Shown piece by piece: positions 8,269-15,921 of a DNA stretch of 51,054 bases. The DNA is from Streptomyces sp. ISL-100 (GTDB lineage Bacteria > Actinomycetota > Actinomycetes > Streptomycetales > Streptomycetaceae). The translations under genes were made by a program, and so were the position numbers. The stretch spans positions 1 to 51,054 of the forward strand of contig NZ_JAGGOK010000062.1 of the NCBI RefSeq assembly GCF_018614615.1, given 5' to 3'. How positions within the stretch are numbered: the stretch's first letter is position 1; each line of letters opens with the position of its first letter. The notes beneath the pieces were generated by a model that did no database searches, was not told where the DNA came from, and saw nothing but the letters and a program-made list of their open reading frames with translations.

Positions 8269-8340
8269 AGCCCGTCCGGCGTTTGAGGACACGCCCGAAG
8301 GGCGTCCGGGCGTCTGGGGGCTTGCCCCCAGCTTCGGCGG
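8269..8340 (+). repeat. Dispersed intergenic repeat with two hairpins, likely terminator of the pectin operon
   Basis: It begins with AGCCCGTCCGGCGTTTGAGG 50 bases after the pectate lyase stop. Two perfect stems follow: ACGCCC-GAA-GGGCGT (8291-8305) and CTGGGGGC-TT-GCCCCCAG (8314-8331). The same core recurs at 21941, 36351, 46441 (inverted) and 48939. There is no T-run, as is usual for Streptomyces terminators. Confidence 0.6.
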
Positions 8341-8468
8341 GAACAGCCGCCGCAGGCCGAGCGGCCGCAACTGACGGCCGAAGAGGCCCGCGCACACACG
8401 CGCGGGACCTGTCTCGGCAACTGGGCGCCTGAGCACACCAGTTGACGTTTGACCCCACTGCCGCATCG

Positions 8469-9383
8469 TCAGGGCTTGAGGATGAGCTTCCCCCGCGCGT
8501 GCCCCGCCTCGCTCAGCTCCTGCACCTTCGCCGCGTCCGCCAGCGGGAAGACGTCGGCGATCCGGACGTCCAGCCGCCCCTCGGCGGCGAGACGGGCATG
8601 CTCGGCCAGCCCGGCCCGGACGGCCTCCGGGTCCGTACCGCCGCCCGAGAAGACGACGCCGTGGTCGGCCGCGTTCGGGTCGGCGATGGTGACGACACGG
8701 TCGGCCGAGCCGCCGAGCAGCTCGATCGAGTACGGCAGTACGCCCTGGCCGGCGGCGTCGAATACCGCGTCCACGCCCTGGGGTGCGGCAGCCCGTACGC
8801 GCTCGGCCAGACCGTCCCCGTAAAGGACGGGAATCGCACCGAGCGACCGCAGGTACGCGTGGTTGGCCTCGGACGCCGTGCCGACGACCGTGATGCCCGC
8901 GGCCACCGCGAGTTGTACCGCGACCGAGCCGACCACTCCCGCCGCGCCGTGCAGCAGCAGCACCTCGCCGTCCTTCACCCGCAGCAGGTCGAGGACGCGC
9001 TGGGCCGTCTCGCCCGCCACCGGCAGGGACGCCGCGCGCTCCCAGGACAGGCCGGCGGGCTTGGCTGCGATGTGACCGGCCAGCGCGTACTCGGCGTACG
9101 CGCCCGTCGTCGTCCACCCGAGGACCTCGTCACCGACGACGGCGTGCGTGACGCCGTCGCCGACTGCGTCGACGATCCCGGCGAACTCCAGGCCGGGGAC
9201 GGCCGGGAACGTCGTCGGGTAGAACTCCTCGACCAGTCCGTACCGTCTCTTGTAGTCGACCGGGTTCACTCCGGCCGTCACCACTCTGACCCGGACTTCG
9301 CCCGCGCCGGGCTCCGGCTTCTCCGCCTGTCCGTGGCGCAGTACTTCCGGGCCGCCGAACGTCTCGTACACGATCGCTTCCAT
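8469..9383 (-). CDS. NADP-dependent oxidoreductase, zinc-less quinone oxidoreductase type (MDR family)
   Basis: 304 residues with the GroES-like N-terminal half (MEAIVYETFGGPEVL, then GEVRVRVVTAGVNPVDYKRRYG) and a Rossmann NADPH site (LLLHGAAGVVGSVAVQLAVAAG, about residues 136-157). The zinc-binding Cys residues of alcohol dehydrogenases are absent, as expected for quinone oxidoreductase/enone reductase types. I chose the ATG at 9383; longer in-frame upstream sequence would run into the divergent promoter region. Substrate unknown. It is divergent from a LuxR-type regulator gene that may control it. Confidence 0.85.
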   Translation of the reverse strand: MEAIVYETFGGPEVLRHGQAEKPEPGAGEVRVRVVTAGVNPVDYKRRYGLVEEFYPTTFPAVPGLEFAGIVDAVGDGVTHAVVGDEVLGWTTTGAYAEYALAGHIAAKPAGLSWERAASLPVAGETAQRVLDLLRVKDGEVLLLHGAAGVVGSVAVQLAVAAGITVVGTASEANHAYLRSLGAIPVLYGDGLAERVRAAAPQGVDAVFDAAGQGVLPYSIELLGGSADRVVTIADPNAADHGVVFSGGGTDPEAVRAGLAEHARLAAEGRLDVRIADVFPLADAAKVQELSEAGHARGKLILKP

Positions 9384-9456
9384 GACTGACTCCCCGCTGA
9401 CGCTGATCGGTTGATGGCTCAAGCCTCTGCCTGCGGGGGGTCGGATCCGGCCGGCC

Positions 9457-9482
9457 TTTTGGACAGTCCGACCTGTCCGAAA
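9457..9482. promoter_or_regulatory. Inverted repeat in divergent promoter region
   Basis: GGACAG (9461-9466) and CTGTCC (9473-9478) form an inverted repeat with a 6-base centre. They are flanked by TTT and GAA, which extend the partial symmetry. It sits in the 139-base spacer between the oxidoreductase and the LuxR-type gene and is a candidate operator for the latter. Confidence 0.4.
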
Positions 9483-9522
9483 GACCAGCCGTCGGCAGGA
9501 CAACGCTGGTTACGCTGGCCGG

Positions 9523-10872
9523 ATGGAGCTGACACTCACCGGGTCTGTGGCCTTCCTCCCCACGGCGGCCACCGCTGCCCCTGCCCCTGCCCGTGCCCTC
9601 GCGCCCGGCGACACCACCCTGGCCGCCCTGACCGCCGGATACGACGTCATCCGCCAGCCGTTGGGCGAGATCCTGCCCCGTCTGTCCGCCACCCTGGCGG
9701 AGCTGGTCCCGCACCTGGCCGCCGCCGAACTGTCCACCCACTGCGCGCATTCGCCCTTCAAGACGGCCGGTGACGCGGACTTCTCCGCGCGGATCAGCGC
9801 GGCGGATCTGGAACCGCTGTTCGTCGCCGGCGTGCCCGGGCGGCCGTGGCAGGGCACGGCCAGGATCGCCGGAGCCGAGCGGTCCGTGGTCGCCGTGATG
9901 ACCGACGCGACTCCGCGGGGCGCGCTCCTCGTTCTCGTACGCGGTGACGAAGCCACGCCGGTCGACGCGAGCGCCCTCGCCGTCACGCAGGCCCTCTGGT
10001 CCCTGGTAGCCGCCCACTTCGACCGGTTCGCGTCGGAGGCGACCCCCGGCGCCCTGGCCCGCTCACGCGCTGCCGCCGACACCCGGGCCCGCGTCATGGC
10101 CGAGCTGGGCGAGACACACTCGGCCGCGCTGACCGGGCTCCTGGGGGTGCTGCGCAGCCGTAACCTCGACGACGCCGCCGCGCGCGCGACCGCGACCGAG
10201 CTGGCCGTGACCGCGCTGATCGAACTGCGGGCCGAAACCGACCGCGACAAGGCGGTGGCCGAGGAACGGGCCGACGAGGCGTTCGCCCGGCTCGCGGACG
10301 CGCTTCGGCCGCTGCTGCGCCACAGTCCCGTCCGGCTGGAACTGGGCGCTCCCGACTCGGCCCGCAGGGTGGCCGCCGACGTGGCGCACGCGGCGCGGGC
10401 GATCGTACGCGCGGTGCTGCTGACCGTACTGGAGCAGGAGACCATGACCCGGGTGCATGTCGGCTGGCAGGTCACCGAGCAGGAACTGCGCGCGACCGTA
10501 CGGGACGACGGGCCCGGCGCGCTGTCCATGTGCTCCCTGGGTCCGGCGCGGATCTCCGACCGGCTGGACGTCCTGGGCGGACGGCTCGACGTGGACGCGG
10601 TGCCCGGCTGGGGAACGACGGTCACCGCGGTCATCCCGCTGACGACGCCCGACGCACCCGCCACGGCAGCCGGCACCGATCCGCTGACTTCCCTGGGGGC
10701 GCGTGAACTGGAGGTACTGACACGGCTCGCGCGCGGCCACCGCAACCGCCAGATCGCGCAGGAACTCCACATCAGCGAGTCGACGGTGAAGTTCCATGTC
10801 GCGAAGATCCTGACCAAGCTGGGGGTCGGATCACGGGGCGAGGCGGCGGCGCTGTTCCACGCGGCGGCGTAG
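9523..10872 (+). CDS. Hybrid regulator: histidine-kinase-like region fused to LuxR DNA-binding domain
   Basis: 449 residues. Residues 30-170 have no motif I recognise and may be a GAF-like sensor. Residues 185-240 (VMAELGETHSAALTGLLGVL) resemble the dimerisation helix of NarL-type kinases with a His at 199. Residues 285-372 resemble a HATPase domain, with DDGPG (329-333, G1 box) and LGGRLDVDAVPGWGTTVTAVIPL, but no clear N-box Asn. Residues 385-445 are a typical LuxR/NarL HTH (LGARELEVLTRLARGHRNRQIAQELHISESTVKFHV). No receiver domain is visible. It may act as a one-piece sensor/regulator in which the kinase part only binds ATP or senses. Confidence 0.75.
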   Translation: MELTLTGSVAFLPTAATAAPAPARALAPGDTTLAALTAGYDVIRQPLGEILPRLSATLAELVPHLAAAELSTHCAHSPFKTAGDADFSARISAADLEPLFVAGVPGRPWQGTARIAGAERSVVAVMTDATPRGALLVLVRGDEATPVDASALAVTQALWSLVAAHFDRFASEATPGALARSRAAADTRARVMAELGETHSAALTGLLGVLRSRNLDDAAARATATELAVTALIELRAETDRDKAVAEERADEAFARLADALRPLLRHSPVRLELGAPDSARRVAADVAHAARAIVRAVLLTVLEQETMTRVHVGWQVTEQELRATVRDDGPGALSMCSLGPARISDRLDVLGGRLDVDAVPGWGTTVTAVIPLTTPDAPATAAGTDPLTSLGARELEVLTRLARGHRNRQIAQELHISESTVKFHVAKILTKLGVGSRGEAAALFHAAA

Positions 10873-10911
10873 AACAGCGCCTTGTGCCTTGCTCCTTCCG
10901 GCAATCGGCGG

Positions 10912-12639
10912 CTACAGCGCCGGGTGGGCGTTCTTCAGGAGCTCCTGGAACTGGGCCGAGAACCAGTGACCGGAGAGCGGGGCGTTCGGCAGTGCGCCTG
11001 ACATGTTGTTGTTGTTCCGGGGATTGCCGGTGTACGTCGGGTCGCACATCCGGTCGAAGCCCTTGCCCTCGTCGTTCGGGATCGCCCTGCTCGACCCGTC
11101 GGACTCGCCCGGCGGCTTGATCCAGACGTACGCGTCGATGCCCGCGGCCGGGGCCGTCCGGGGCCGCTCACCGAGGCCCGCGCCCGACTGGTTGCACCAG
11201 TTGCCGAGGTGGATGCGCCGGTCGTAACGGCCGCCGTCGACATAGGTGTCGACGCTGGTCCGCGCCCCCGGGGCGGTGGGCCGGGCCGTGCCGCCCCAGC
11301 CGTTGCGGGAGGTGTCGATCAGCATGCCGAGGCCGGAGTCGAAGCCGAGCGAGACCAGCTTGGCGCGCATGGCCTGGGCGTACGACAGCTCGTCGGTGTA
11401 CCGGTTCCAGTCCACCCACTTGGACTGGCGTACGGACACCCCGTTCACGCTGTCGTCGATGGTGAAGTGGTCCTCCTTCAGCGCGCTGTAGTTGGCGGTG
11501 TTGACGATGAAGCCGTGCACCTTGCCGATCGTCGAACCCTCGGCGGTCGCGGCCCGCTTGAAGAGTTCGGCGGAGGCACCGAAGTTGTCGTCCCAGCCGA
11601 GCCAGCCGTGGTGGCCGGCGTCCACGTAGTTGTAGACGCTGGGGACCGCCCCCAGCTTGTTCAGCGCGTACCCGACGCCCTTGATGTAGTTGCCGTTGGC
11701 TTTCATGGTGTCGCAGTTGGGGGTGGCGGTCGGTCGTGGTGTGGTGTTGGTGACGAGGTTCGGCAGCGAGTCGATCTCGACCGTGTTCACGATCCGCAGT
11801 CCGGCGTACTTGGGGTCGGCGAGTATCGCGGCGATCGGGTCGATGTACTGCGTCTTGTACTTGTCGATCTCGGCCGGGCCCAGTTCGCCGTTGGAGGCGA
11901 GCGCCGCGCAGTCGCGGCCCGGCAGGTTGTAGATGACCAACTGCACGACCAGTTCGCCGGTGCCCTTCTGTCTCAGGGCCTCGTCGAGGTGGGCGCGCAG
12001 CCCCATGGAGCCGTTCGCGCCCGCGATGGCGGCCGTCCGGTCCAGCCACACGCCGGTCGGCTGGCCGGCGATCTTGCTGCCGCCCGGCTCGGCCGCGGCC
12101 TTGGCTGACCACTCGGGGTTCACATAGACCTTGGCGCCGGCGTACGGGTTGTCGACGCGGCCCGCGGGCGGGTCGGTCGGGTCCGGTGGGTCGGTGGGGC
12201 CACCCGGACCGGCGTTGCAGGTCACGCCGTTGAGCTTGAACGTGGCCGGCACGGCGTTGCTGCCGCTGTACGAGGCGTTGAAGCCGAAGGAGGCGGACGC
12301 TCCGGTGGCCAGAGCGCCGTTGTACGAGACGTTCTTGGCGGTGACGGCGGCCCCGGTCTGGGCGATGTCGGCGTTCCAGCCCTGGGTGACCTTCTGATCG
12401 TCGGCGTACGACCACTCCAGCTTCCAACTGCTCACGGTGTCACCGGTGTTGGTGACGGTGACAGCGGCGCCGAAGCCGGTGCTCCACTGGTTGGTGATCT
12501 TGTAGTCGACGGTGCAGCCGGGAGCGGCGGCGCCGGCCGGGGTGGTCATGGCGGCGGCGGTACCTCCGGCCGCCGCGATCACGGCGCAGGCCGCGATCAG
12601 GGCGGTGTGCCGCCGGGAAGGCGTGTTGGTGCGGCCCAT
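10912..12639 (-). CDS. Secreted cellulase/cellobiohydrolase, CBM2 plus GH6
   Basis: 575 residues. The signal peptide covers about 1-38. A family 2 cellulose-binding module occupies about 40-142, with the Cys42-Cys141 pair and surface Trp residues. A Pro/Asp/Thr linker (about 143-160) follows, then a GH6 catalytic domain. GH6 landmarks are YNLPGRDC (Asp243 region), TVEIDSLPNLVTN (where many members have EPD), YVDAGHHGWLGW, DTSRNGWGG and WIKPPGESDG. It hydrolyses cellulose by inverting cleavage, releasing mainly cellobiose. A perfect CebR box lies 232 bases upstream of the start, so induction by cello-oligosaccharides is likely. Confidence 0.93.
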   Translation of the reverse strand: MGRTNTPSRRHTALIAACAVIAAAGGTAAAMTTPAGAAAPGCTVDYKITNQWSTGFGAAVTVTNTGDTVSSWKLEWSYADDQKVTQGWNADIAQTGAAVTAKNVSYNGALATGASASFGFNASYSGSNAVPATFKLNGVTCNAGPGGPTDPPDPTDPPAGRVDNPYAGAKVYVNPEWSAKAAAEPGGSKIAGQPTGVWLDRTAAIAGANGSMGLRAHLDEALRQKGTGELVVQLVIYNLPGRDCAALASNGELGPAEIDKYKTQYIDPIAAILADPKYAGLRIVNTVEIDSLPNLVTNTTPRPTATPNCDTMKANGNYIKGVGYALNKLGAVPSVYNYVDAGHHGWLGWDDNFGASAELFKRAATAEGSTIGKVHGFIVNTANYSALKEDHFTIDDSVNGVSVRQSKWVDWNRYTDELSYAQAMRAKLVSLGFDSGLGMLIDTSRNGWGGTARPTAPGARTSVDTYVDGGRYDRRIHLGNWCNQSGAGLGERPRTAPAAGIDAYVWIKPPGESDGSSRAIPNDEGKGFDRMCDPTYTGNPRNNNNMSGALPNAPLSGHWFSAQFQELLKNAHPAL

Positions 12640-12801
12640 GACGGTGTGTGCCTCTCAGTCGAGGGCGCGCAGGCGTCGGGCAACCCGATGCTGTGGTTCC
12701 AGGTGTCCCGCCGTACGCGGTATCGCTCCCACTGGTGGGCTGGAAGCTAGCACCGAGTCGCCACGGAGAACAGAAGAGGTTGCCAGGTCTTTCGAGAATT
12801 C

Positions 12802-12823
12802 GTTGTCGAATTAATTCGACAAC
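12802..12823. promoter_or_regulatory. 22-bp perfect palindrome upstream of the CBM2-GH6 gene
   Basis: The half-site GTTGTCGAATT is followed directly by its reverse complement. The site lies between the CebR box (12871-12884) and the cellulase start (12639) and is more AT-rich than its surroundings. It is unlike CebR boxes, so it may bind a second regulator or form part of the promoter. Confidence 0.5.
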
Positions 12824-12870
12824 TCAATTCACACGCCAGCCCTTGACACTTTCCCGTCGGCAAGGAACCG

Positions 12871-12884
12871 TGGGAGCGCTCCCA
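12871..12884. promoter_or_regulatory. CebR operator (perfect)
   Basis: TGGGAGCGCTCCCA is the full 14-bp palindrome known for CebR, the LacI-type repressor of cellulose utilisation in Streptomyces, released by cellobiose or cellotriose. On the plus strand it is preceded by TTGACA (12843-12848). The rest of the 12640-13004 spacer holds the palindrome at 12802-12823 and an isolated AGGAGG (about 12915) without a start codon behind it. Confidence 0.9.
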
Positions 12885-13004
12885 CGGGTGCACACTCAGC
12901 CGTACTCCACCCCAGGAGGCGTATCCGCGAGAAACCCAGAGACAAATTCGATCAGGAATTCAGCAGGGCAGCCCAATACGCGTCCGGACCGCTACCGGCC
13001 GTGG

Positions 13005-13214
13005 TCACGAGTGCGGTTCGGACTTCCTGCGCTCCCCGCCCTCCCCTTCAGGCACGTACGCGGAACAGTCGGGATTCCGGCACGGACCCGGGCGCCAGAC
13101 GGGCACGAAGACTCCAAGCGATTTGTGCCGTTTGATTTCCGACGTGACGGGGTGCTTGCAGACCGGACAGACGTGTCGGGCCTGCCTTTCGGTCTCACGC
13201 TCGTTGCTGCCCAT
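13005..13214 (-). CDS. Small zinc-ribbon-like hypothetical protein
   Basis: 69 residues with a CPVC pair (Cys16, Cys19) and a second pair in CRNPDC (Cys45, Cys50), a spacing that fits a small zinc-binding fold. The body between the pairs is basic and hydrophobic (IKRHKSLGVFVPVW), and the tail is charged. No function is recognised. It stands alone, with no overlap with its neighbours. The start ATG at 13214 is the first in frame. Confidence 0.6.
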   Translation of the reverse strand: MGSNERETERQARHVCPVCKHPVTSEIKRHKSLGVFVPVWRPGPCRNPDCSAYVPEGEGGERRKSEPHS

Positions 13215-13260
13215 GCCTCTACGTTATGCCCACCCCGCGAAATACGACAGACCGTAGCGA

Positions 13261-14202
13261 TCAGGCCGGCGCCTTGTCCCGCCAGCGGACGAACAGGCTC
13301 TCCGCGTCGCCGCTGTACGACCACGGGATCCGGGTGGCCCGGTTGTCCAGGAGGCCGAAAATGGCGGCGGCCTCCCCTTCCATCCCCGCGTGGACCAGGC
13401 CGTGGGCCAGGTAATTGAGGTCGGCGACATCCTGCGCCTGCGGGACGGTCCGGTGGTTGATCCACTTCTCCAGGGCGGCCCGCAGGTCCCAGCGCGCCCG
13501 CTCCCCGTTCCAGTGGAAGGCAAGGCCGATCGCCGTCCTGCCCTCCGCCTCCGTCTGGTAGCGGTACTGCTCCGCCCTCGCCACCTGCGGCAGGATCGCG
13601 AGCGGCGAGCCGGGCGGGGCGTACGACGCGGCTTCCCAGGCGAAGTTGTTCGCCTCGCCGTGCGAGCCGTGCCAGCGGGCGGAGAGGTAGCGCAGCGCCT
13701 GGTGGTGCCCTTCCCGGTGGTACAGGTCCCGGTCCCTGAGCTCCTTCCACCACTGGCCCATGTACGGGTCGCCGCCTTCGTACAGCCTGCCGAGCGCGAC
13801 CAGCGAGACGTACGGATGCGGGTCCTCGGGGGCCAGGTCGGATGCCTGGAGGCACATCCGGGCCGCTCGGTCCAGGCTCTCCTTGCCGGGCAGCGTCCCG
13901 GTGCGCGCACCGGCGAACATCCGCATCACCTCGGTCTCCGCGCGCAGCACGGCCGCGTCCGGGTTCGCGGGGTCGGAGGCCTGCCAGACGTCCACGGTGC
14001 GCCGGTTCGCCGCCGCGTCGGCGAGCAGGCGCAGGCGGTGCGCGCGCCGGTCCCAGTCGTCGCGGGGGCGCTCGGCGAGCAGGTCGCGGGCGCCCTCCCA
14101 GCGGCCCATCACCATGTCCTGGCAGCCCTCCGCGAGGGCTCGGTCACCGAACGCCTGGTCGTAGAGCGGTGCTCCGGAACGGCGGCGCAGCCAGGCTGCC
14201 AT
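13261..14202 (-). CDS. Hypothetical protein, helical-repeat (TPR-like)
   Basis: 313 residues, rich in Ala, Arg and Trp, with repeated helical pairs resembling degenerate tetratricopeptide repeats (for example ALAEGCQDMVMGRWEGARDLLAERP, EADADRAARMCLQASDLAPEDPHPYVSLVALGRLYEGG-like segments). No signal peptide and no membrane segment. I do not recognise a catalytic motif. Its stop and start are well separated from neighbours, so it is probably a single-gene unit. The function is unknown. Confidence 0.65.
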   Translation of the reverse strand: MAAWLRRRSGAPLYDQAFGDRALAEGCQDMVMGRWEGARDLLAERPRDDWDRRAHRLRLLADAAANRRTVDVWQASDPANPDAAVLRAETEVMRMFAGARTGTLPGKESLDRAARMCLQASDLAPEDPHPYVSLVALGRLYEGGDPYMGQWWKELRDRDLYHREGHHQALRYLSARWHGSHGEANNFAWEAASYAPPGSPLAILPQVARAEQYRYQTEAEGRTAIGLAFHWNGERARWDLRAALEKWINHRTVPQAQDVADLNYLAHGLVHAGMEGEAAAIFGLLDNRATRIPWSYSGDAESLFVRWRDKAPA

Positions 14203-14274
14203 GAGCGGGTTCCCTCCCTGAGAGGACGCGGGTACCGACGGGGTACGGACCGGGTACGGAATCAGAAGCGTTCG

Positions 14275-15768
14275 TCAGAAGTCGGTGAGGATCTCGTCCC
14301 GGCGCTCGGCGGCCGCCGGCGCCGGCTCCGTCCCCGGTCCTCCGTAGAACTCGTCCGCCGCGTCGGCCTGCTCGGGGTCCAGCGGCCTCGGCCGGTAGTA
14401 CGAGCTGCCCTGGAACCAGGACAGGAGCATCGGCACCACGCCGAGGGCCAGGGCGCCGAGACCGATGGCGAGGGCGCTGCCGCTGAGCTCCGGGACCGAC
14501 GTGGCGAAGATCCAGATCATGAAGAGCGCTCCGCCGAGCGGCCACAGTCCGATGAAGACCAGGTTGCCCACGGACTTGAGCAGCACCCGCCGGTACGCGA
14601 CGACGGCCGAGAGTCCGGCGAGGGCGTAGTAGAACGCGATGTGCAGACCGATGCCGCTCACCGCGTCCTTGACGAACTGGGCGCCGGAGCCCGCCGTGGC
14701 CGAGATCAGGATGAGCAGCAGCGCGACGAGCGCCACGGCCGCCGTGGCCACCCAAGGCGTCTGCCACTCCCGGTGGGTGCGCGAGAACACAGCGGGGACG
14801 GTACGGTCGCGCCCCATCGCGAAGAGCGTCCGCGTCGCCTGCAGAAGGGTGGTCTCCAGTGTGGCGATCATGGAGAGCATCACGGCCAGGACGAGCAGCC
14901 GCCCGCCCCAGCCCGGCCAGATGGCCTCGCCGAGGACGGAGAGGAAGCCCGCGGGATTGTCACGCACCGCGTCGGAGCCGATGAGGACGTTGGCCGCGAT
15001 GGTGAAGACCACGAAGACGACCAGGGACACCAGTACGCCGACGATGCCGCCCAGGCCGAAGGTGCGGCGGCTGTTGCGGGTCTCCTCGCTGAGGTTGCTG
15101 GTCACGTCCCAGCCCCAGTAGCTGACCCCGGCGATGAGGGCGCCCGCCACGAAGGTGTGCGACTCGTCGAAGTGGCTGAAGCCGAACCAGGAGAGCGAGA
15201 ATTCCGCGGCGTTCCCGTCCTTGGCCAGGGCGACGACGGCGAAGAGCAGGAGCAGTCCGAGCTGGGTGCCGGTGAGGACGGTCCGGGCGTACGGGCTGAT
15301 CCGTGCGCCGAGGGCGACCACGGCCGCCATGAGCAGGAACCAGCCGACGCCCACGGCGGTGGCGAGTGCGGTGCGTCCGGCCAGCTCGGGGTCGATGAGC
15401 GCGAGCGTGGCCGTGCCGGCGGGCAGCGTGGCGGAGACGAGGAAGACCGTGGTGGCCACGACCAGCGCCCAGCCGCTCAGGAATCCGAGGAAGGGGTGGA
15501 GCGCGCGGGCCACCCAGGTGTAGGTGGCGCCGGCGTTGACTTCGAGCCGTCCCAGGTGCCGGAAGGCCAGCGCGATGCCGATCATCGGGATCGCGCAGTA
15601 CAGGAGCACCGCCGGACTGGCGACGCCGACGGCGAGCACGAGCGCGGGGATCGTCGCGGCGACGGTGTAGGCCGGGCCGCAGCCCGCGACCGCCATGACG
15701 GCGGAGTCGAAAGTTCCCAGGGCTCCCGCCCGCAGGCCGCCCCCTTCGGATCCCGGCCGCTTGCTCAA
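14275..15768 (-). CDS. APC-superfamily amino acid/amine permease
   Basis: 497 residues from the TTG at 15768, which follows GGAAAGG. About 12 hydrophobic segments. The first carries the APC signature (GTFDSAVMAVAGCGPAYTVAATIPAL), followed by LEVNAGATYTWVARALHPFLGFLSGWALV; GVSYWGWDVTSNLSEETRNSRRTFG is the helix 6-7 loop typical of the family. The C-terminal tail is acidic. It is last in the minus-strand betaine/sarcosine cluster, 153 bases after the Rieske oxygenase gene, so its substrate may be a methylated amine or related amino acid. That is inference from position. Confidence 0.85.
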   Translation of the reverse strand: MSKRPGSEGGGLRAGALGTFDSAVMAVAGCGPAYTVAATIPALVLAVGVASPAVLLYCAIPMIGIALAFRHLGRLEVNAGATYTWVARALHPFLGFLSGWALVVATTVFLVSATLPAGTATLALIDPELAGRTALATAVGVGWFLLMAAVVALGARISPYARTVLTGTQLGLLLLFAVVALAKDGNAAEFSLSWFGFSHFDESHTFVAGALIAGVSYWGWDVTSNLSEETRNSRRTFGLGGIVGVLVSLVVFVVFTIAANVLIGSDAVRDNPAGFLSVLGEAIWPGWGGRLLVLAVMLSMIATLETTLLQATRTLFAMGRDRTVPAVFSRTHREWQTPWVATAAVALVALLLILISATAGSGAQFVKDAVSGIGLHIAFYYALAGLSAVVAYRRVLLKSVGNLVFIGLWPLGGALFMIWIFATSVPELSGSALAIGLGALALGVVPMLLSWFQGSSYYRPRPLDPEQADAADEFYGGPGTEPAPAAAERRDEILTDF

Positions 15769-15898
15769 GGTTGTGCCTTTCCGGTGACGTACGTGAAATG
15801 CCTGCCTGGGCAGGAGACAGATCTTGCACATGGTCACCGGGTCAACACAAGGGGTAGAGTGCGGATTCTTTCGAAAAGTCGTGATCGTCACGCTGGGA

Positions 15899-15915
15899 TC
15901 CTCTATTTGAGAGGA
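15899..15915 (-). terminator. Possible terminator/attenuator after the Rieske oxygenase gene
   Basis: TCCTCT and AGAGGA form a 6-bp stem with the loop ATTTG, seven bases after the Rieske oxygenase stop. It could end or weaken transcription before the permease gene. The stem is short, so confidence is low. Confidence 0.3.
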
Positions 15916-15921
15916 CTAGAC

